DNA from: Pseudoalteromonas sp. A601
GTDB taxonomy: Bacteria > Pseudomonadota > Gammaproteobacteria > Enterobacterales > Alteromonadaceae
Assembly (NCBI RefSeq): GCF_002165575.1
Contig: NZ_MXQF01000008.1
Coordinates: 62,001-126,000, forward strand
Length of the DNA stretch: 64,000 nt
Direction of reading: 5' to 3'
In this document: positions 39,744 through 49,376 of the stretch, one piece after another
Position numbering within the stretch: the stretch's first letter is position 1
How the letters are laid out: the number at the start of each line of letters is the position of its first letter
Position numbers and translations under genes: made by a program
Notes under the pieces: generated by a model
Database searches by the model: none
The model's input: only the letters and a program-made list of their open reading frames with translations
What the model was told of the DNA's origin: nothing

Positions 39744-40751
39744 TTGTCAAAGCAAAAAAAAGTCACCTCATACGATGTAGCCCGCGAAGCGGGTGTTTCA
39801 CAATCGGCGGTATCGCGTGTATTTAGACCCGGATTTAGTGTGTCTAAAAAAACCCGTGAAAAGGTAATCGCTACGGCCAATGAAATGGGCTATCGCCCTA
39901 ATGCCATTGCCCGTATGTTGATCACCAAACAATCTGGTATGGTTGCGGTGATATTATCATCGCAGGCTAACCTAAATTACCCTGAGGTACTCTCTGAGCT
40001 TAATAAAGAGCTAGCACTTAATAATAAACGAGTGCTGCTTTTTACACTAGATAATGCCGACGAGCTAGACGAATTACTTGAAAACATTTGGACATTTCAG
40101 GTTGATGGCGTAATTGCCCTAGCCGCCCATTTTGATAGTAAAAGCTTAGATTTATTTGCTAAACACAGTACGCCTATTGTGCTTTATAACCGCAATGTGC
40201 CTGAGTCGAATGCAAACACGGTTTGCTGCAATCATGACAAAGGCATTAAGCAGTTAATAGACTTATTACACCAAGCTAATCATAAATCGTATTTAATAAT
40301 TGCCGGCCCTACTGATTCTGACGTGGCAAACGAACGCAGAGAAATTGCCGAAAATTATTTACACACTCTTGGGGTAGAATACACCCCAGTTATTTATGGT
40401 GATTATGGGTATAAATCAGCACGTGAAGCACTAAATGAATGGTTAAAAAAACACCCCAAGCCCGATGCCATAATATGCAGCAACGATGCAATGGCCATTG
40501 GCGTAATTGATGAACTAAAAGAAAACTTCCATATAAATGTCCCCGACGATATATCGGTAGTAGGGTTTGATGGTATAAGCGCATCATCGTGGTACAACTA
40601 TCAAATAACCACAATACAACAACCTATGAAACAGCTAACCAAAGCCGCTGTAGACATACTCATGGAGCGTATTGAAAACCCTCAAGCGGCGGCAGAAGCG
40701 CGAGTTTTTACTGGTTCATTAATTGAGGGGAACTCTATTAAAACACGTTAA
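39744..40751 (+). CDS. LacI-family transcriptional regulator
   Basis: A 335-residue regulator: an N-terminal helix-turn-helix with VTSYDVAREAGVSQSAVSRVF, the hinge helix (PNAIARML), then a periplasmic-binding-protein-like effector domain ending in TTIQQPMKQLTKAAVDIL. The start is the TTG at 39744, with AGGAAA upstream overlapping the HisD-like stop codon. It lies inside the operon it probably controls. The TTCGAA-centred palindromes in this locus have the CG centre typical of LacI-family operators, so they are its likely targets. Confidence 0.92.
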   Translation: MSKQKKVTSYDVAREAGVSQSAVSRVFRPGFSVSKKTREKVIATANEMGYRPNAIARMLITKQSGMVAVILSSQANLNYPEVLSELNKELALNNKRVLLFTLDNADELDELLENIWTFQVDGVIALAAHFDSKSLDLFAKHSTPIVLYNRNVPESNANTVCCNHDKGIKQLIDLLHQANHKSYLIIAGPTDSDVANERREIAENYLHTLGVEYTPVIYGDYGYKSAREALNEWLKKHPKPDAIICSNDAMAIGVIDELKENFHINVPDDISVVGFDGISASSWYNYQITTIQQPMKQLTKAAVDILMERIENPQAAAEARVFTGSLIEGNSIKTR

Positions 40752-40765
40752 ATTAAGGAATTTTT

Positions 40766-41467
40766 GTGGCCAAAAATCCTGTTTATATTTTACCTGGTAC
40801 ATTGTGTAACCAGCGTATGTTTGCAGCGCAAATAGTTGCGCTGAAAAATGCGGGTTACACGCCCCATGTTATTCCATTTACCCAGCAAACAAGCATTGCG
40901 GAAATGGCAGAGCTTACTAAAACCATAGCCCTTGAACCCGCGCCTTTTATTGGTTTTTCAATGGGCGGTATTGTTGCGCTTGCTCTTTTAAAATCAAACC
41001 CTGAACTGATACAATCGCTGTGTTTAATATCTAGCAACCACCTAGCGGATAAGCCAGAACGCTCTGCGATTAGACTCAAGCAAATAGCACAAGCAAACAG
41101 TACCAATATTGAAGATGTATTAAAAAACGACTTTTTACCACATTATTTCCACCAGCCAAATGAGCAACACTCTCAAATAGCCTTAACTATGGCAAACGAA
41201 CTTGGCGTTAACGCTTTTAGTGCGCAGCTGCAAGCACTTGCCACCCGTGAAGATACCTTAAACGTTATTGCGCAAACCGCTAAAAAGTTGCTGTTCATTG
41301 GTGGTGAACATGACGTTTTATGTCCAACTAACATTCAGCAAACCATGCATAACGCCTGCGCTAATAGCGATCTTATTTTATTAGGTAATTGCGGGCACTT
41401 TATCCCTCTTGAGCGAAGCAACACATTAAACGTAATACTTTTAGATTGGTTGGAGTCTTTATCATGA
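40766..41467 (+). CDS. alpha/beta hydrolase
   Basis: A 233-residue alpha/beta hydrolase with the nucleophile elbow GFSMGG (about residues 60-65) and a catalytic His in GNCGHFIPLE. The start is GTG after AAGGAA. It probably opens an ester or lactone intermediate of the pathway. Its stop codon overlaps the aldolase ATG (ATGA), so it is translationally coupled. Confidence 0.83.
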   Translation: MAKNPVYILPGTLCNQRMFAAQIVALKNAGYTPHVIPFTQQTSIAEMAELTKTIALEPAPFIGFSMGGIVALALLKSNPELIQSLCLISSNHLADKPERSAIRLKQIAQANSTNIEDVLKNDFLPHYFHQPNEQHSQIALTMANELGVNAFSAQLQALATREDTLNVIAQTAKKLLFIGGEHDVLCPTNIQQTMHNACANSDLILLGNCGHFIPLERSNTLNVILLDWLESLS

Positions 41468-42231
41468 ATTTAAAACAAAAATTAAACGCCAAACAGTTAC
41501 TGCTTGGCACATTTATAAAGAGCACGCATTATCATAATACTGAGGTACTCGCGCATACCAACCTAGATGTACTGTGCCTTGATGCCGAGCATGCTCCCTT
41601 TGATAAAGGCGATTTAGACAGCTGTATTATGGCAGCACGCACTAAACACATGCCCACACTAATACGGGTTAGTAATACCGATCACGCCACATTATTAAGC
41701 AGTTTAGATATGGGCGCAGAGGGTCTTGTACTACCGCACATAAAAACGCCAGCGCAAGCCAAAGCGATTATTAAACACTGCTTTTATGGAAACAATGGTC
41801 GAGGTTATGCTGGCTCTAGCCGTTTTGCAGGTTATACCACCCATGCTTTAACCGAGAACTTAGCAGCTAATAAGTCATCAACCTGCATTATTGCTCAAAT
41901 AGAAGATGCCGATGCACTGGAGCATATTGAGCAGCTATGCCAAATAGACGAAATTGATTGCATTTTTATAGGCCGAATGGATTTAACTATTTCTCTTGGC
42001 GAAACCAACCCAAGTGCACCGAGTGTTTTAGAAGCCGTAACAAAAATAACCAATGCGGCAGCCAAGTATAATAAATGTTGTGGCATGTTTGTCGGTAACT
42101 TGAGTGAACTAAGTCATTGGCAATCACTCGGGGTAAGCTTTTATTTATTAAGCTCTGATCATAGCTTTTTATTAAGCGGCGCTAAGCAATTACGTAACCA
42201 ATTTGATACCGAGATGAGCACGACAAAATAA
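41464..42231 (+). CDS. HpcH/HpaI-family class II aldolase
   Basis: A 255-residue metal-dependent aldolase. The signature LDAEHAPFD (about 39-47) is the substrate-facing motif; the metal ligands should be the Glu and Asp of IIAQIEDADAL and FIGRMDLTISLG. Family members split 2-keto-3-deoxy or 4-hydroxy-2-oxo acids to pyruvate and an aldehyde, so this may be the terminal cleavage step. GGAG is 8 bases before the ATG at 41464, which overlaps the hydrolase stop; its own stop overlaps the next ATG (TAATG). Confidence 0.87.
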   Translation: MNLKQKLNAKQLLLGTFIKSTHYHNTEVLAHTNLDVLCLDAEHAPFDKGDLDSCIMAARTKHMPTLIRVSNTDHATLLSSLDMGAEGLVLPHIKTPAQAKAIIKHCFYGNNGRGYAGSSRFAGYTTHALTENLAANKSSTCIIAQIEDADALEHIEQLCQIDEIDCIFIGRMDLTISLGETNPSAPSVLEAVTKITNAAAKYNKCCGMFVGNLSELSHWQSLGVSFYLLSSDHSFLLSGAKQLRNQFDTEMSTTK

Positions 42232-43253
42232 TGAGTATTCATAATAGCAACAAAGCGCTAATACAAGGTTTTACAGAGGCACTGTATAACTTTGATCAGC
42301 AAGCCTTACAGGCACAAATCAATCGCGTCTTTGCCGATGACGCGCTCATTCAACTATGTTATCCGTTTGAAACCTTCGCAAACCCAAACGCACTTTTAGA
42401 GCAAGCCTACACCCCCCTTGCCAACGCATTTATAGGTCTTGAGCGCCGTGACACCATTGTTATGGCAGGTAGCTCCATTAACAACTCTGAATGGGTTGGT
42501 TGTTGCGGCTATTATACCGGCTCATTTGAAAAGCCATGGCTTGATATCCCCCCGACAGGGCACCAAGTAAGCATGCGTTTTCATGAATTTTATCGCATAA
42601 AAAATAACAAAGTAGTTGAAGTACAAGCTATTTGGGATATTCCTGAAGTAATGATGCAAGCCAATGTGTGGCCGCTCTCTGCTAGCTTAGGAAAAGAGTG
42701 GCATGTACCAGGCCCAGCCACTCAAGATGGGTTAATCACAAGCCCATATAATACAGAGCAAGCAGCACAAAGCTTAAAACTTGTCGGCGATATGTGTGAG
42801 CATCTGGGGTTTTATTCAACAGGTGGTATAGCAGCTATGAAGCTAGAACAGTTTTGGCACCCACACTGTAGCTGGTATGGGCCAAGTACGATAGGAACCG
42901 CACGGGGTATAAAAGGCTTTAGAAACTGGCACCAAATTCCATTTTTAAACGCCCTGCCCAACCGTGTTGGCGATGCTAGCAAAGGTTATTTATTTGCCGA
43001 TGCAAACTATGTCGGGTTTACCGCATGGCCAGGTATGAGCATGACCATAAGCCACGATGGATGGTTAGGTATTGCGCCTGCAAATCAAAACATTACTATG
43101 CGTAGCTTAGATTTTTGGCGTACTGAAAACAATCTCATCCGCGAAAACTGGGTATTAATAGATATGCTCGACGTTTATCATCAAATAGGTGTAGACGTAC
43201 TCGCACGTATGAAAGAGCTTAGCAAAGCGCGCTACTTAAACTTTGCTCCCTAA
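42231..43253 (+). CDS. two-domain SnoaL-like protein 1
   Basis: A 340-residue protein made of two SnoaL/NTF2-like halves. Typical strands are WVGCCGYYTGSFEKPWLDIP (first half) and WYGPSTIGTARGIKGFRNWH (second half), plus ENWVLIDMLDVYHQIGVDV at the end. SnoaL folds act as cyclases, isomerases or dehydratases through a His/Asp in a cone-shaped pocket. It is a paralogue of the proteins at 43312 and 46185. It is the last gene of the HisD-LacI-hydrolase-aldolase operon and overlaps the aldolase by one base. Confidence 0.8.
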   Translation: MSIHNSNKALIQGFTEALYNFDQQALQAQINRVFADDALIQLCYPFETFANPNALLEQAYTPLANAFIGLERRDTIVMAGSSINNSEWVGCCGYYTGSFEKPWLDIPPTGHQVSMRFHEFYRIKNNKVVEVQAIWDIPEVMMQANVWPLSASLGKEWHVPGPATQDGLITSPYNTEQAAQSLKLVGDMCEHLGFYSTGGIAAMKLEQFWHPHCSWYGPSTIGTARGIKGFRNWHQIPFLNALPNRVGDASKGYLFADANYVGFTAWPGMSMTISHDGWLGIAPANQNITMRSLDFWRTENNLIRENWVLIDMLDVYHQIGVDVLARMKELSKARYLNFAP

Positions 43254-43269
43254 CGGCCCTTAAAATGTA

Positions 43270-43297
43270 AAAAGCTCTGTAATAACAGAGCTTTTTT
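43270..43297. terminator. bidirectional terminator between two SnoaL genes
   Basis: AAAAGCTCTGT and ACAGAGCTTTT pair around AATA, between the convergent genes ending at 43253 and 43312. Confidence 0.9.
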
Positions 43298-43311
43298 ATA
43301 AATTAACCCTA

Positions 43312-44325
43312 CTATGCTCCTGGGTTTGCAATACTTTGCATGCGTTTTAAAATATCTAACCCTTGCTGTTTTAGCCAATAAGGGATATCAATAATCACCC
43401 AGTTCTCCACTAGTTTATCGCCTTCACGATGGTAAACATCAACTACGCGCATATCAGCTGGGGTATTCGCACCGGGTAAGCCTAAAAACCCCCCAATCGC
43501 AGTATTAGTTAAATTCGGCCAACCAAAAAAGCAGGCGAATTCATCTTCGGCAAAACGGCAAATATGGCCATTAAACACTTTACCCGTTAACCCTTCTCTA
43601 AACGGGTACATGTGTTGTTGTTGGTATCGCTCAATAGTATATGTAGCACCTATGCCGGCAGGACCATACCACACCATGTTTTTATCCCACGTTTTTGCAA
43701 GTACTTCAGGCGGACATGTATCAATACCACTTTTGTTAAGCGTTGTAAGGTTATCAATCATCTGATTCACTAGCGCCATGGTTTTTTCACTTTGCTCATC
43801 ATTGCTTTTACCTAAGCGTATGCCATCGTGAGTACGCGGGCCTGGGTAAGTAAAGTATTGCCCAGTAGAGAGCGGTAGCGGATTTAAATCAACTTGCAGC
43901 ATTAAGCCAATAATATCGACAAAAAAACCTGTTTCAACAATTTGCCCATCTTTAACGCAGTTAAACTCAGCGTAGCGAATAGTCACCAACTTATGAGAAG
44001 GGGCAATGCCTAGCCAATCGTTATCGAATAAGCCCATAAAGTGACCCATACTCATAACCCACTCGCCGCCATCCGCTTCACTTTGCCCTGCAATAAAAAT
44101 ATCTTCACGGCGTTGCAGTGCACTAAACGATCGAAATAACGGCTGCCAAACTTGTGCAATGACAGCATTAATATTATTCAGCTCATTAAACGGGTGTACC
44201 CCTTTAAAGCGGTAATCATCCACCATGTATTTATTAAATACTAAATTTAAATCAGTACCTTGCGTTTTTTCTAATGCAGCATGGAATTGACGAACCAGCT
44301 GCTTATTATTGATTGTTTCTGCCAT
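43312..44325 (-). CDS. two-domain SnoaL-like protein 2
   Basis: A 337-residue paralogue of the proteins at 42231 and 46185. The shared landmarks are GEWVMSMGHFMGLFDNDWLGIAP in the first half, VWYGPAGIGATYTIERYQQQH in the second, and ENWVIIDIPYWLKQQGLDIL near the end. It stands alone on the reverse strand, divergent from the symporter gene, and shares with it the palindromic operator at 44471. Which reaction it catalyses is unknown. Confidence 0.8.
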   Translation of the reverse strand: MAETINNKQLVRQFHAALEKTQGTDLNLVFNKYMVDDYRFKGVHPFNELNNINAVIAQVWQPLFRSFSALQRREDIFIAGQSEADGGEWVMSMGHFMGLFDNDWLGIAPSHKLVTIRYAEFNCVKDGQIVETGFFVDIIGLMLQVDLNPLPLSTGQYFTYPGPRTHDGIRLGKSNDEQSEKTMALVNQMIDNLTTLNKSGIDTCPPEVLAKTWDKNMVWYGPAGIGATYTIERYQQQHMYPFREGLTGKVFNGHICRFAEDEFACFFGWPNLTNTAIGGFLGLPGANTPADMRVVDVYHREGDKLVENWVIIDIPYWLKQQGLDILKRMQSIANPGA

Positions 44326-44457
44326 GATGTTTCCTTGTTGTTTTCGCAGTCAAATTTAAACTCTCAAGCCGCACATAAATATGCATTAGCAAAATGTATT
44401 CTATTTAAAGAGTAATTAAAAGCCTGTGAATAATAAGTTATAAATTGGTTTAAAATA

Positions 44458-44499
44458 ATACTAATGACAATTGACTTCGAAGTCAAAGTGATTCATGAT
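44458..44499. promoter_or_regulatory. divergent promoters with a shared perfect palindromic operator
   Basis: TTGACTTCGAAGTCAA (44471-44486) is a perfect 16-bp palindrome. Each end supplies a -35 box TTGACT. Rightward, CATGAT (44494-44499) follows at a 17-base spacer; leftward, TAGTAT (44463-44458) also follows at 17. A repressor bound here would block RNA polymerase in both directions, for the symporter operon and for SnoaL-like protein 2. Confidence 0.75.
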
Positions 44500-44563
44500 G
44501 ATTCAAAATAAAAAATACAAATAGGCTCTTAAGCCCGTAAAACCTAATCTAACAGGATTAATT

Positions 44564-46174
44564 ATGAATGATTTTGGATTATTGAATTGGAGCATTCTCA
44601 TCGGGTACATTATTGCTAATCTCATACTTGGATTTGTAATAAGTAAAAAGGTGAGTAGTGCTAATGACTTTTATATTGGCAGAAAAACTACACCATGGTG
44701 GGCCATCGGCATATCGGTAGTGGCTACCTATGTAAGTGCCCTTACCTTTTTAGGCGCACCTGCGTGGTCATACAAAGAAGGCCTTTCTGTTATTGCTATT
44801 CACTTAAACTACCCACTGGTTATTGTGGCTGTGGTGTGTTTGTTTTTCCCGTTTTTTTATAATGCCGGTGTCGCGTCTATTTACGAGTACCAAGAACGCC
44901 GATTTGGAAAAAAAGCACGTATTTTAATCTCCACAATTTGGCTTATTTCGCAAACAATGGGCTCAGCCGCCGTGCTTTATGCCACATCCTTAGTACTGGC
45001 ATTTATTGTTGATATAAACGTTATTACAGCAATATTTTTAGTCACTATTATCGCTCTTATTTACACCATGCTAGGTGGCATAACCGCGGTTATTTGGACT
45101 GATGTAATTCAGTCGGGCATTTTGTTTATTGGCGCTGGTATTATTATGTATGCGCTAATTACCTCTATGGACGGTTCATTTAGTTCAACACTGGCAGAGT
45201 TAAAAACACAAGGTAAGTTAGACCCACTCAACTTCTCGTTCGACTTTACACAAGTGACCACCGTATGGTCCGGTGTGCTAGCCATGTCGCTGTACCATAT
45301 TACTGTGTATGGCACTAACCAAATGATGGTACAACGCACGCTTGCAGCTAAAAATATTGGTGATGCCAAAAAGTCATACCTACTTATGGGCTTCATTGCA
45401 TTTTTTATCTACCTCTTTTTTATAGTTATGGGTGTGTTGTTCTATAGCTATTACGGTGGACGCACATTTGAAAACGACAATTTAATTATCCTACAGTTTG
45501 CAGCCGATTATGGCCTACCAGGATTAATGGGGATTATAGCCGCAGCAGTCATGGCAGCTTCTATGTCGAGCCTTGATTCAGCACTTAATTCGCTTTCGAC
45601 CATTAGCACCATCGACTTTTATAAAAAGTACTTTGCGCCAGATAAAAATGATGTCCATTACTTAAACGTTACTCGTTTATTTACCTTAGGGTGGGCTGTG
45701 ATCATTATTGTGCCTGCAATTATGTACCACCTTTATAGCGAAGGCTCAATTTTAGAAATACTCACCAAAGTTGGCTCTTACTTTGTTGGTGCTCAACTGG
45801 GAATGTTTGCTCTAGGTTTTTTCTCTAAACACACCACCGAAAAAGGATTGCTAATAGGTACTTTGATATCGTTTGTAACCGTTGCTGTATGTGCTCTTTA
45901 TACCGATATTGCGTGGCCTTGGTACTGTGCAATAGGCGCCATTACCTGTGTGCTATTTAGTATTGCATTAAGCATTGCATTTGATGGCTTTCAAAATGAT
46001 TACAACGAATACACGATTAAAGGCCAACTAAAAGCATTTAAAGAACAAAATCGCCCAGAAAAAGAAAATGGCTGGTACTTAGTGCCTGGTAAGTTCGACT
46101 CAATCAACTACTGGTTACTTGGCTTTTTTGTACTGAGTTTTGTCTCCCTCATGTTATTTGAATATTTTGTGTAA
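44564..46174 (+). CDS. sodium:solute symporter (SSS/SGLT family)
   Basis: A 536-residue inner-membrane transporter with about 13-14 helices. The SSS hallmarks are ANDFYIGRKTTPWWAIGISVVATYVSALTFLGAP (helices 1-2) and AAAVMAASMSSLDSALNSLSTIS (sodium-site helix 8). Relatives move sugars, myo-inositol, carboxylates or sialic acid with sodium. It heads the operon with three more SnoaL/NTF2-like genes, so it probably imports the substrate handled by this locus. Confidence 0.92.
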   Translation: MNDFGLLNWSILIGYIIANLILGFVISKKVSSANDFYIGRKTTPWWAIGISVVATYVSALTFLGAPAWSYKEGLSVIAIHLNYPLVIVAVVCLFFPFFYNAGVASIYEYQERRFGKKARILISTIWLISQTMGSAAVLYATSLVLAFIVDINVITAIFLVTIIALIYTMLGGITAVIWTDVIQSGILFIGAGIIMYALITSMDGSFSSTLAELKTQGKLDPLNFSFDFTQVTTVWSGVLAMSLYHITVYGTNQMMVQRTLAAKNIGDAKKSYLLMGFIAFFIYLFFIVMGVLFYSYYGGRTFENDNLIILQFAADYGLPGLMGIIAAAVMAASMSSLDSALNSLSTISTIDFYKKYFAPDKNDVHYLNVTRLFTLGWAVIIIVPAIMYHLYSEGSILEILTKVGSYFVGAQLGMFALGFFSKHTTEKGLLIGTLISFVTVAVCALYTDIAWPWYCAIGAITCVLFSIALSIAFDGFQNDYNEYTIKGQLKAFKEQNRPEKENGWYLVPGKFDSINYWLLGFFVLSFVSLMLFEYFV

Positions 46175-46184
46175 GGTGAAATAA

Positions 46185-47150
46185 ATGAATATTTTAGAAC
46201 AACTTTTTGAAAACTTTAGCGCTGCAGAATTGCCAAATCAAGCATTACTCGCAGACTCCGTTCAATGGCAGGTAAGTCACCCTTTTGAGCCTATTAGCAC
46301 AAAAGAAAATGTTATTAATGACTACTTTTCAGTACTTAAAAACGCATTACCTGATATAGAGCGTAAACCATTTATCTCTATTCAAGGTGACTATAAAGAC
46401 GAGCAATGGATCTGTGCCACAGGTTACTTTAGCGGCACATTTACTCAGCCATTATTGGGGATCCCTGCCAGCGGTAAAAGTGTCTTTATTCGATACAGCG
46501 AAATGGCGCAAATAGAAAACAATCAAATTGTTAATGTTTATACTTTTTTAGACTTCATTGATGTAATGAACCAAGTAGGCGTAAATCCACTGCGCCCAAG
46601 CTTAGGCTATTCAGGCTTAGTAATGCCCCCCACTACACTTGATGGCGTCCCATTGACTGCAAAAAGCGAGGAGCTTAGCCAAACTAACGAGCAACTCGTA
46701 GTTGATATGCTCACAGAGCTTGGCCGCTACGATGGCGAAGATTTATACAGCATTAATTTAGAAAAATACTGGCACCCAGATTTTATTTGGTACGGTCCTG
46801 CAGGCATAGGCACAACCCGTGGTATTAGCGGTTTTAGAGAGCATCACCAAGGGCCATTTTTAAAAGGGTTTCCTGATCGCGGCATTAATAAAACCCTGTG
46901 TTTAGTGAGTCACGATAACTTTGTAGCCACCGGTGGCTGGCCACATATGTACGGAACTCACACCGGCGCAGACTGGTTAGGTTTACCGCCTTCAGGCAAT
47001 AAGCTGTTCCCGCGAGTTATGGATTTTTGGCGCTGCGAAAACGGTATTTTAAAAGAAAACTGGGTCGCTATTGATATCCCTCACTTATTAGATGGTATGG
47101 GCATTGATATTTTTGAGCAAATGCAACGCAAAATAGCTGCAGCTAAATAA
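46185..47150 (+). CDS. two-domain SnoaL-like protein 3
   Basis: A 321-residue paralogue of the 42231 and 43312 products, with EQWICATGYFSGTFTQPLLGIP, IWYGPAGIGTTRGISGFREHH and ENWVAIDIPHLLDGMGIDIFEQM. It starts 10 bases after the symporter. Having three paralogues in one locus suggests either successive isomerisation steps or a hetero-oligomer. Confidence 0.8.
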   Translation: MNILEQLFENFSAAELPNQALLADSVQWQVSHPFEPISTKENVINDYFSVLKNALPDIERKPFISIQGDYKDEQWICATGYFSGTFTQPLLGIPASGKSVFIRYSEMAQIENNQIVNVYTFLDFIDVMNQVGVNPLRPSLGYSGLVMPPTTLDGVPLTAKSEELSQTNEQLVVDMLTELGRYDGEDLYSINLEKYWHPDFIWYGPAGIGTTRGISGFREHHQGPFLKGFPDRGINKTLCLVSHDNFVATGGWPHMYGTHTGADWLGLPPSGNKLFPRVMDFWRCENGILKENWVAIDIPHLLDGMGIDIFEQMQRKIAAAK

Positions 47151-47159
47151 GAGGTAAGT

Positions 47160-48263
47160 ATGAATAAACACAATAATATGACCCAACCTTACTGGCTACC
47201 ATTAGCAAACGTGTTAAATCCGCAAGGTAACAAGCAGCAGCTTTTAATAGGCTTTGATGACGAGTTTGTCGATATCGTTGATTACATTTTGCGTATAACA
47301 CACCGCATTTGGGAACAAAAAAACATTGGCCTCTGTTATCGCTATTACGCCGACTTATGTCCCGTATTTACCCTAGGTGCCTACGGTGAAAACATAGAAG
47401 ATGTCATTCAAGGTACACTTAAAACTATTGCAGCTTTCCCCGATAGAAGTCTGATTGGCGAAAACGTGGTGTTTTCAGAAGAAGCCAACGAGCACTATTA
47501 TTCATCACACTTAATTAGCAGCGTGATGACCAATACGGGTAATTCTGAGTTTGGCCCTGCAACTCATAAAACTGGCCGCGTAACCACAATTGCTGACTGC
47601 GTGTGTTTTGAAAATAAAATAGTAAAAGAATGGCTAGTACGCGACAACGGCTTTTTAGTTAAACAACTGGGCCTAAATATTATTAATGTAGCCAAGTACA
47701 TGGCGCAAATACCCAGTAATGACAAACACACTCTGTGGCTTGAAGAAGAATTTAACCGTGTTCGCGCGATAGATCATCGCGTCGCAAGTACCCCTATTTT
47801 AACAGGGGAGTTGGCTGCCTTTGCACATAATTGGCTAGATACTTTATTTAATCAAAAACAGTTTGCAAAGGTACACGAGTTTTATAACTTAACAGCCACA
47901 CAACAATGGCCTAGCGGCAGAATGGCTACTGGCCTTGCACAAATAAACGGCGTGTTTATACAATTTTTTGCAAACTGTCCTGACGCTAAGCTCACGGTTG
48001 ATCATTTAGCGATCACCCCATTTAACGAAACCACCACCGATGTCGCTATTCGCTGGTCACTTGCGGGGCATTTTAACCCGCAAAATAATGAGTTAAAGGC
48101 ATTAAAACAGCAACCTTATTTTATTTTAGGCGCATCACATTTACGCATTAAAAACAAAAAAATTATCGAAGAGATCACGGTTTTTGATGAAGTGGCACTT
48201 TATGCAAACTTATTTAAAGCACATGCATTAATTAGCGAAGCACAGTTGGAGGAAAATGCATGA
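47160..48263 (+). CDS. two-domain SnoaL/NTF2-like protein 4
   Basis: A 367-residue protein, more distant from the other three, again with two NTF2-like halves (about 30-180 and 210-350). The first contains GLCYRYYADLCPVFTLG and VTTIADCVCFENKIVKEWLVRDNGFLVKQLG, the second RMATGLAQINGVFIQFFANC and ASHLRIKNKKIIEEITVFDE. GAGGTAAGT precedes the ATG. The last codons overlap the next gene (ATGA). Function unknown. Confidence 0.75.
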   Translation: MNKHNNMTQPYWLPLANVLNPQGNKQQLLIGFDDEFVDIVDYILRITHRIWEQKNIGLCYRYYADLCPVFTLGAYGENIEDVIQGTLKTIAAFPDRSLIGENVVFSEEANEHYYSSHLISSVMTNTGNSEFGPATHKTGRVTTIADCVCFENKIVKEWLVRDNGFLVKQLGLNIINVAKYMAQIPSNDKHTLWLEEEFNRVRAIDHRVASTPILTGELAAFAHNWLDTLFNQKQFAKVHEFYNLTATQQWPSGRMATGLAQINGVFIQFFANCPDAKLTVDHLAITPFNETTTDVAIRWSLAGHFNPQNNELKALKQQPYFILGASHLRIKNKKIIEEITVFDEVALYANLFKAHALISEAQLEENA

Positions 48264-49114
48264 TCAACGCTATTATCGATTTATACACTAAAGCCGACAT
48301 TGAAACTCTAAGCGGTAAACTACTACGCAGTAGCCGTTGGCAGCAACATCATTTTACGGCCATGGGCGCTTTGCAAGCACAGCCACTATGGCTTAGCTTT
48401 TTAGCTCAGTATGGTGTTTCAGAGCTAGTATCGCAGGCACACAGTAAAGGGGCAGAACGTGAAACCCTACAGCTGGTTTTACAGCCTAAAAAGCTTAAAA
48501 GCCCGGTGCACTTAACGTTTGTAATTAAACATAACGGCACGTTTATTAAAACAATAAAGTGCATCGTGGATACGCTGTCGCTGGCTAATAACGAGTATGT
48601 AAATACAACGCTAAATAACAACTCGGTTATTCCTAAACTACCAAAAAGCGATCCTATTATTGTTAGCGATTTAGATAATCAGCTACACCCTACTACTTTT
48701 CATGCAACGCCCAGCGCTATCTGCGAGCTACCCTCTCACATTGCTCGTACTTTAGATAACTGGTGGCAAATTTGGCAAACCAACAACCTGGCTCACTTTA
48801 ATTCCCTTTATACTCCAAGCGCTACAGCTATCCTTGCAGGTAATACAGAACCACAGCCGATTAGTGCATTGCTTGATTGCCATTTAAACTTTACACAATC
48901 ACTGAGCAGACGCTACGCCCAGCTAGAAACCGTTGAGTATGACAGCGCTAAAAACCAAGCCACCGTATGTTGGACCCTCGATGGCAGCTTTAACGCTAAA
49001 AACGTACGTGTTCGCCAACAAATAATTACAGTAATTACTATTAACGATAAACTGATCACCGACGAAGTAATGCAATTTGATACGCTGGCGCTAAGCCAAC
49101 AATTTGCACTATAA
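48260..49114 (+). CDS. NTF2-like protein 5
   Basis: A 284-residue protein whose C-terminal half (about 165-280: LDNWWQIWQTNNLAHFNSLYTPSA through TVCWTLDGSFN to VITINDKLITDEVMQFD) has the helix-strand order of NTF2/SnoaL folds. The N-terminal half is only weakly like one and may be degenerate. It overlaps the preceding gene by 4 bases and ends the operon. Confidence 0.68.
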   Translation: MINAIIDLYTKADIETLSGKLLRSSRWQQHHFTAMGALQAQPLWLSFLAQYGVSELVSQAHSKGAERETLQLVLQPKKLKSPVHLTFVIKHNGTFIKTIKCIVDTLSLANNEYVNTTLNNNSVIPKLPKSDPIIVSDLDNQLHPTTFHATPSAICELPSHIARTLDNWWQIWQTNNLAHFNSLYTPSATAILAGNTEPQPISALLDCHLNFTQSLSRRYAQLETVEYDSAKNQATVCWTLDGSFNAKNVRVRQQIITVITINDKLITDEVMQFDTLALSQQFAL

Positions 49115-49137
49115 GATAATTTATGTCACTTCCCTTC

Positions 49138-49161
49138 AAGCGCTCACTGAGCGCTTTTTTT
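49138..49161 (+). terminator. intrinsic terminator of the symporter-SnoaL operon
   Basis: AAGCGCT and AGCGCTT pair around CACTG, followed by a long T-run, 23 bases after the last stop codon. Confidence 0.88.
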
Positions 49162-49376
49162 GTTTTAGCCTTTAACTATTTAAGGGGAGTCCATATAAGA
49201 CCCTAATGACAGTGAAGAAAGTATTTGCAATAAGAAACACTGAACATGGTCGCCAATTTTATAGTTCTCAGAGGATTAAGCTTCCAATTAAAGCTAATGA
49301 AGGCGCACTTGATGGATGCGAGTAAAGGCTTGTTAAACACAATAGTAACGCTAACCACGAGCTTAAAGTAAAAGAT
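49162..49376. other. intergenic stretch left of the IS200 element
   Basis: About 215 bases. A short frame from 49206 (MTVKKVFAIRNTEHGR..., 39 codons, then stop) has no recognisable relative and may be scar DNA. Nothing else supported. Confidence 0.35.
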
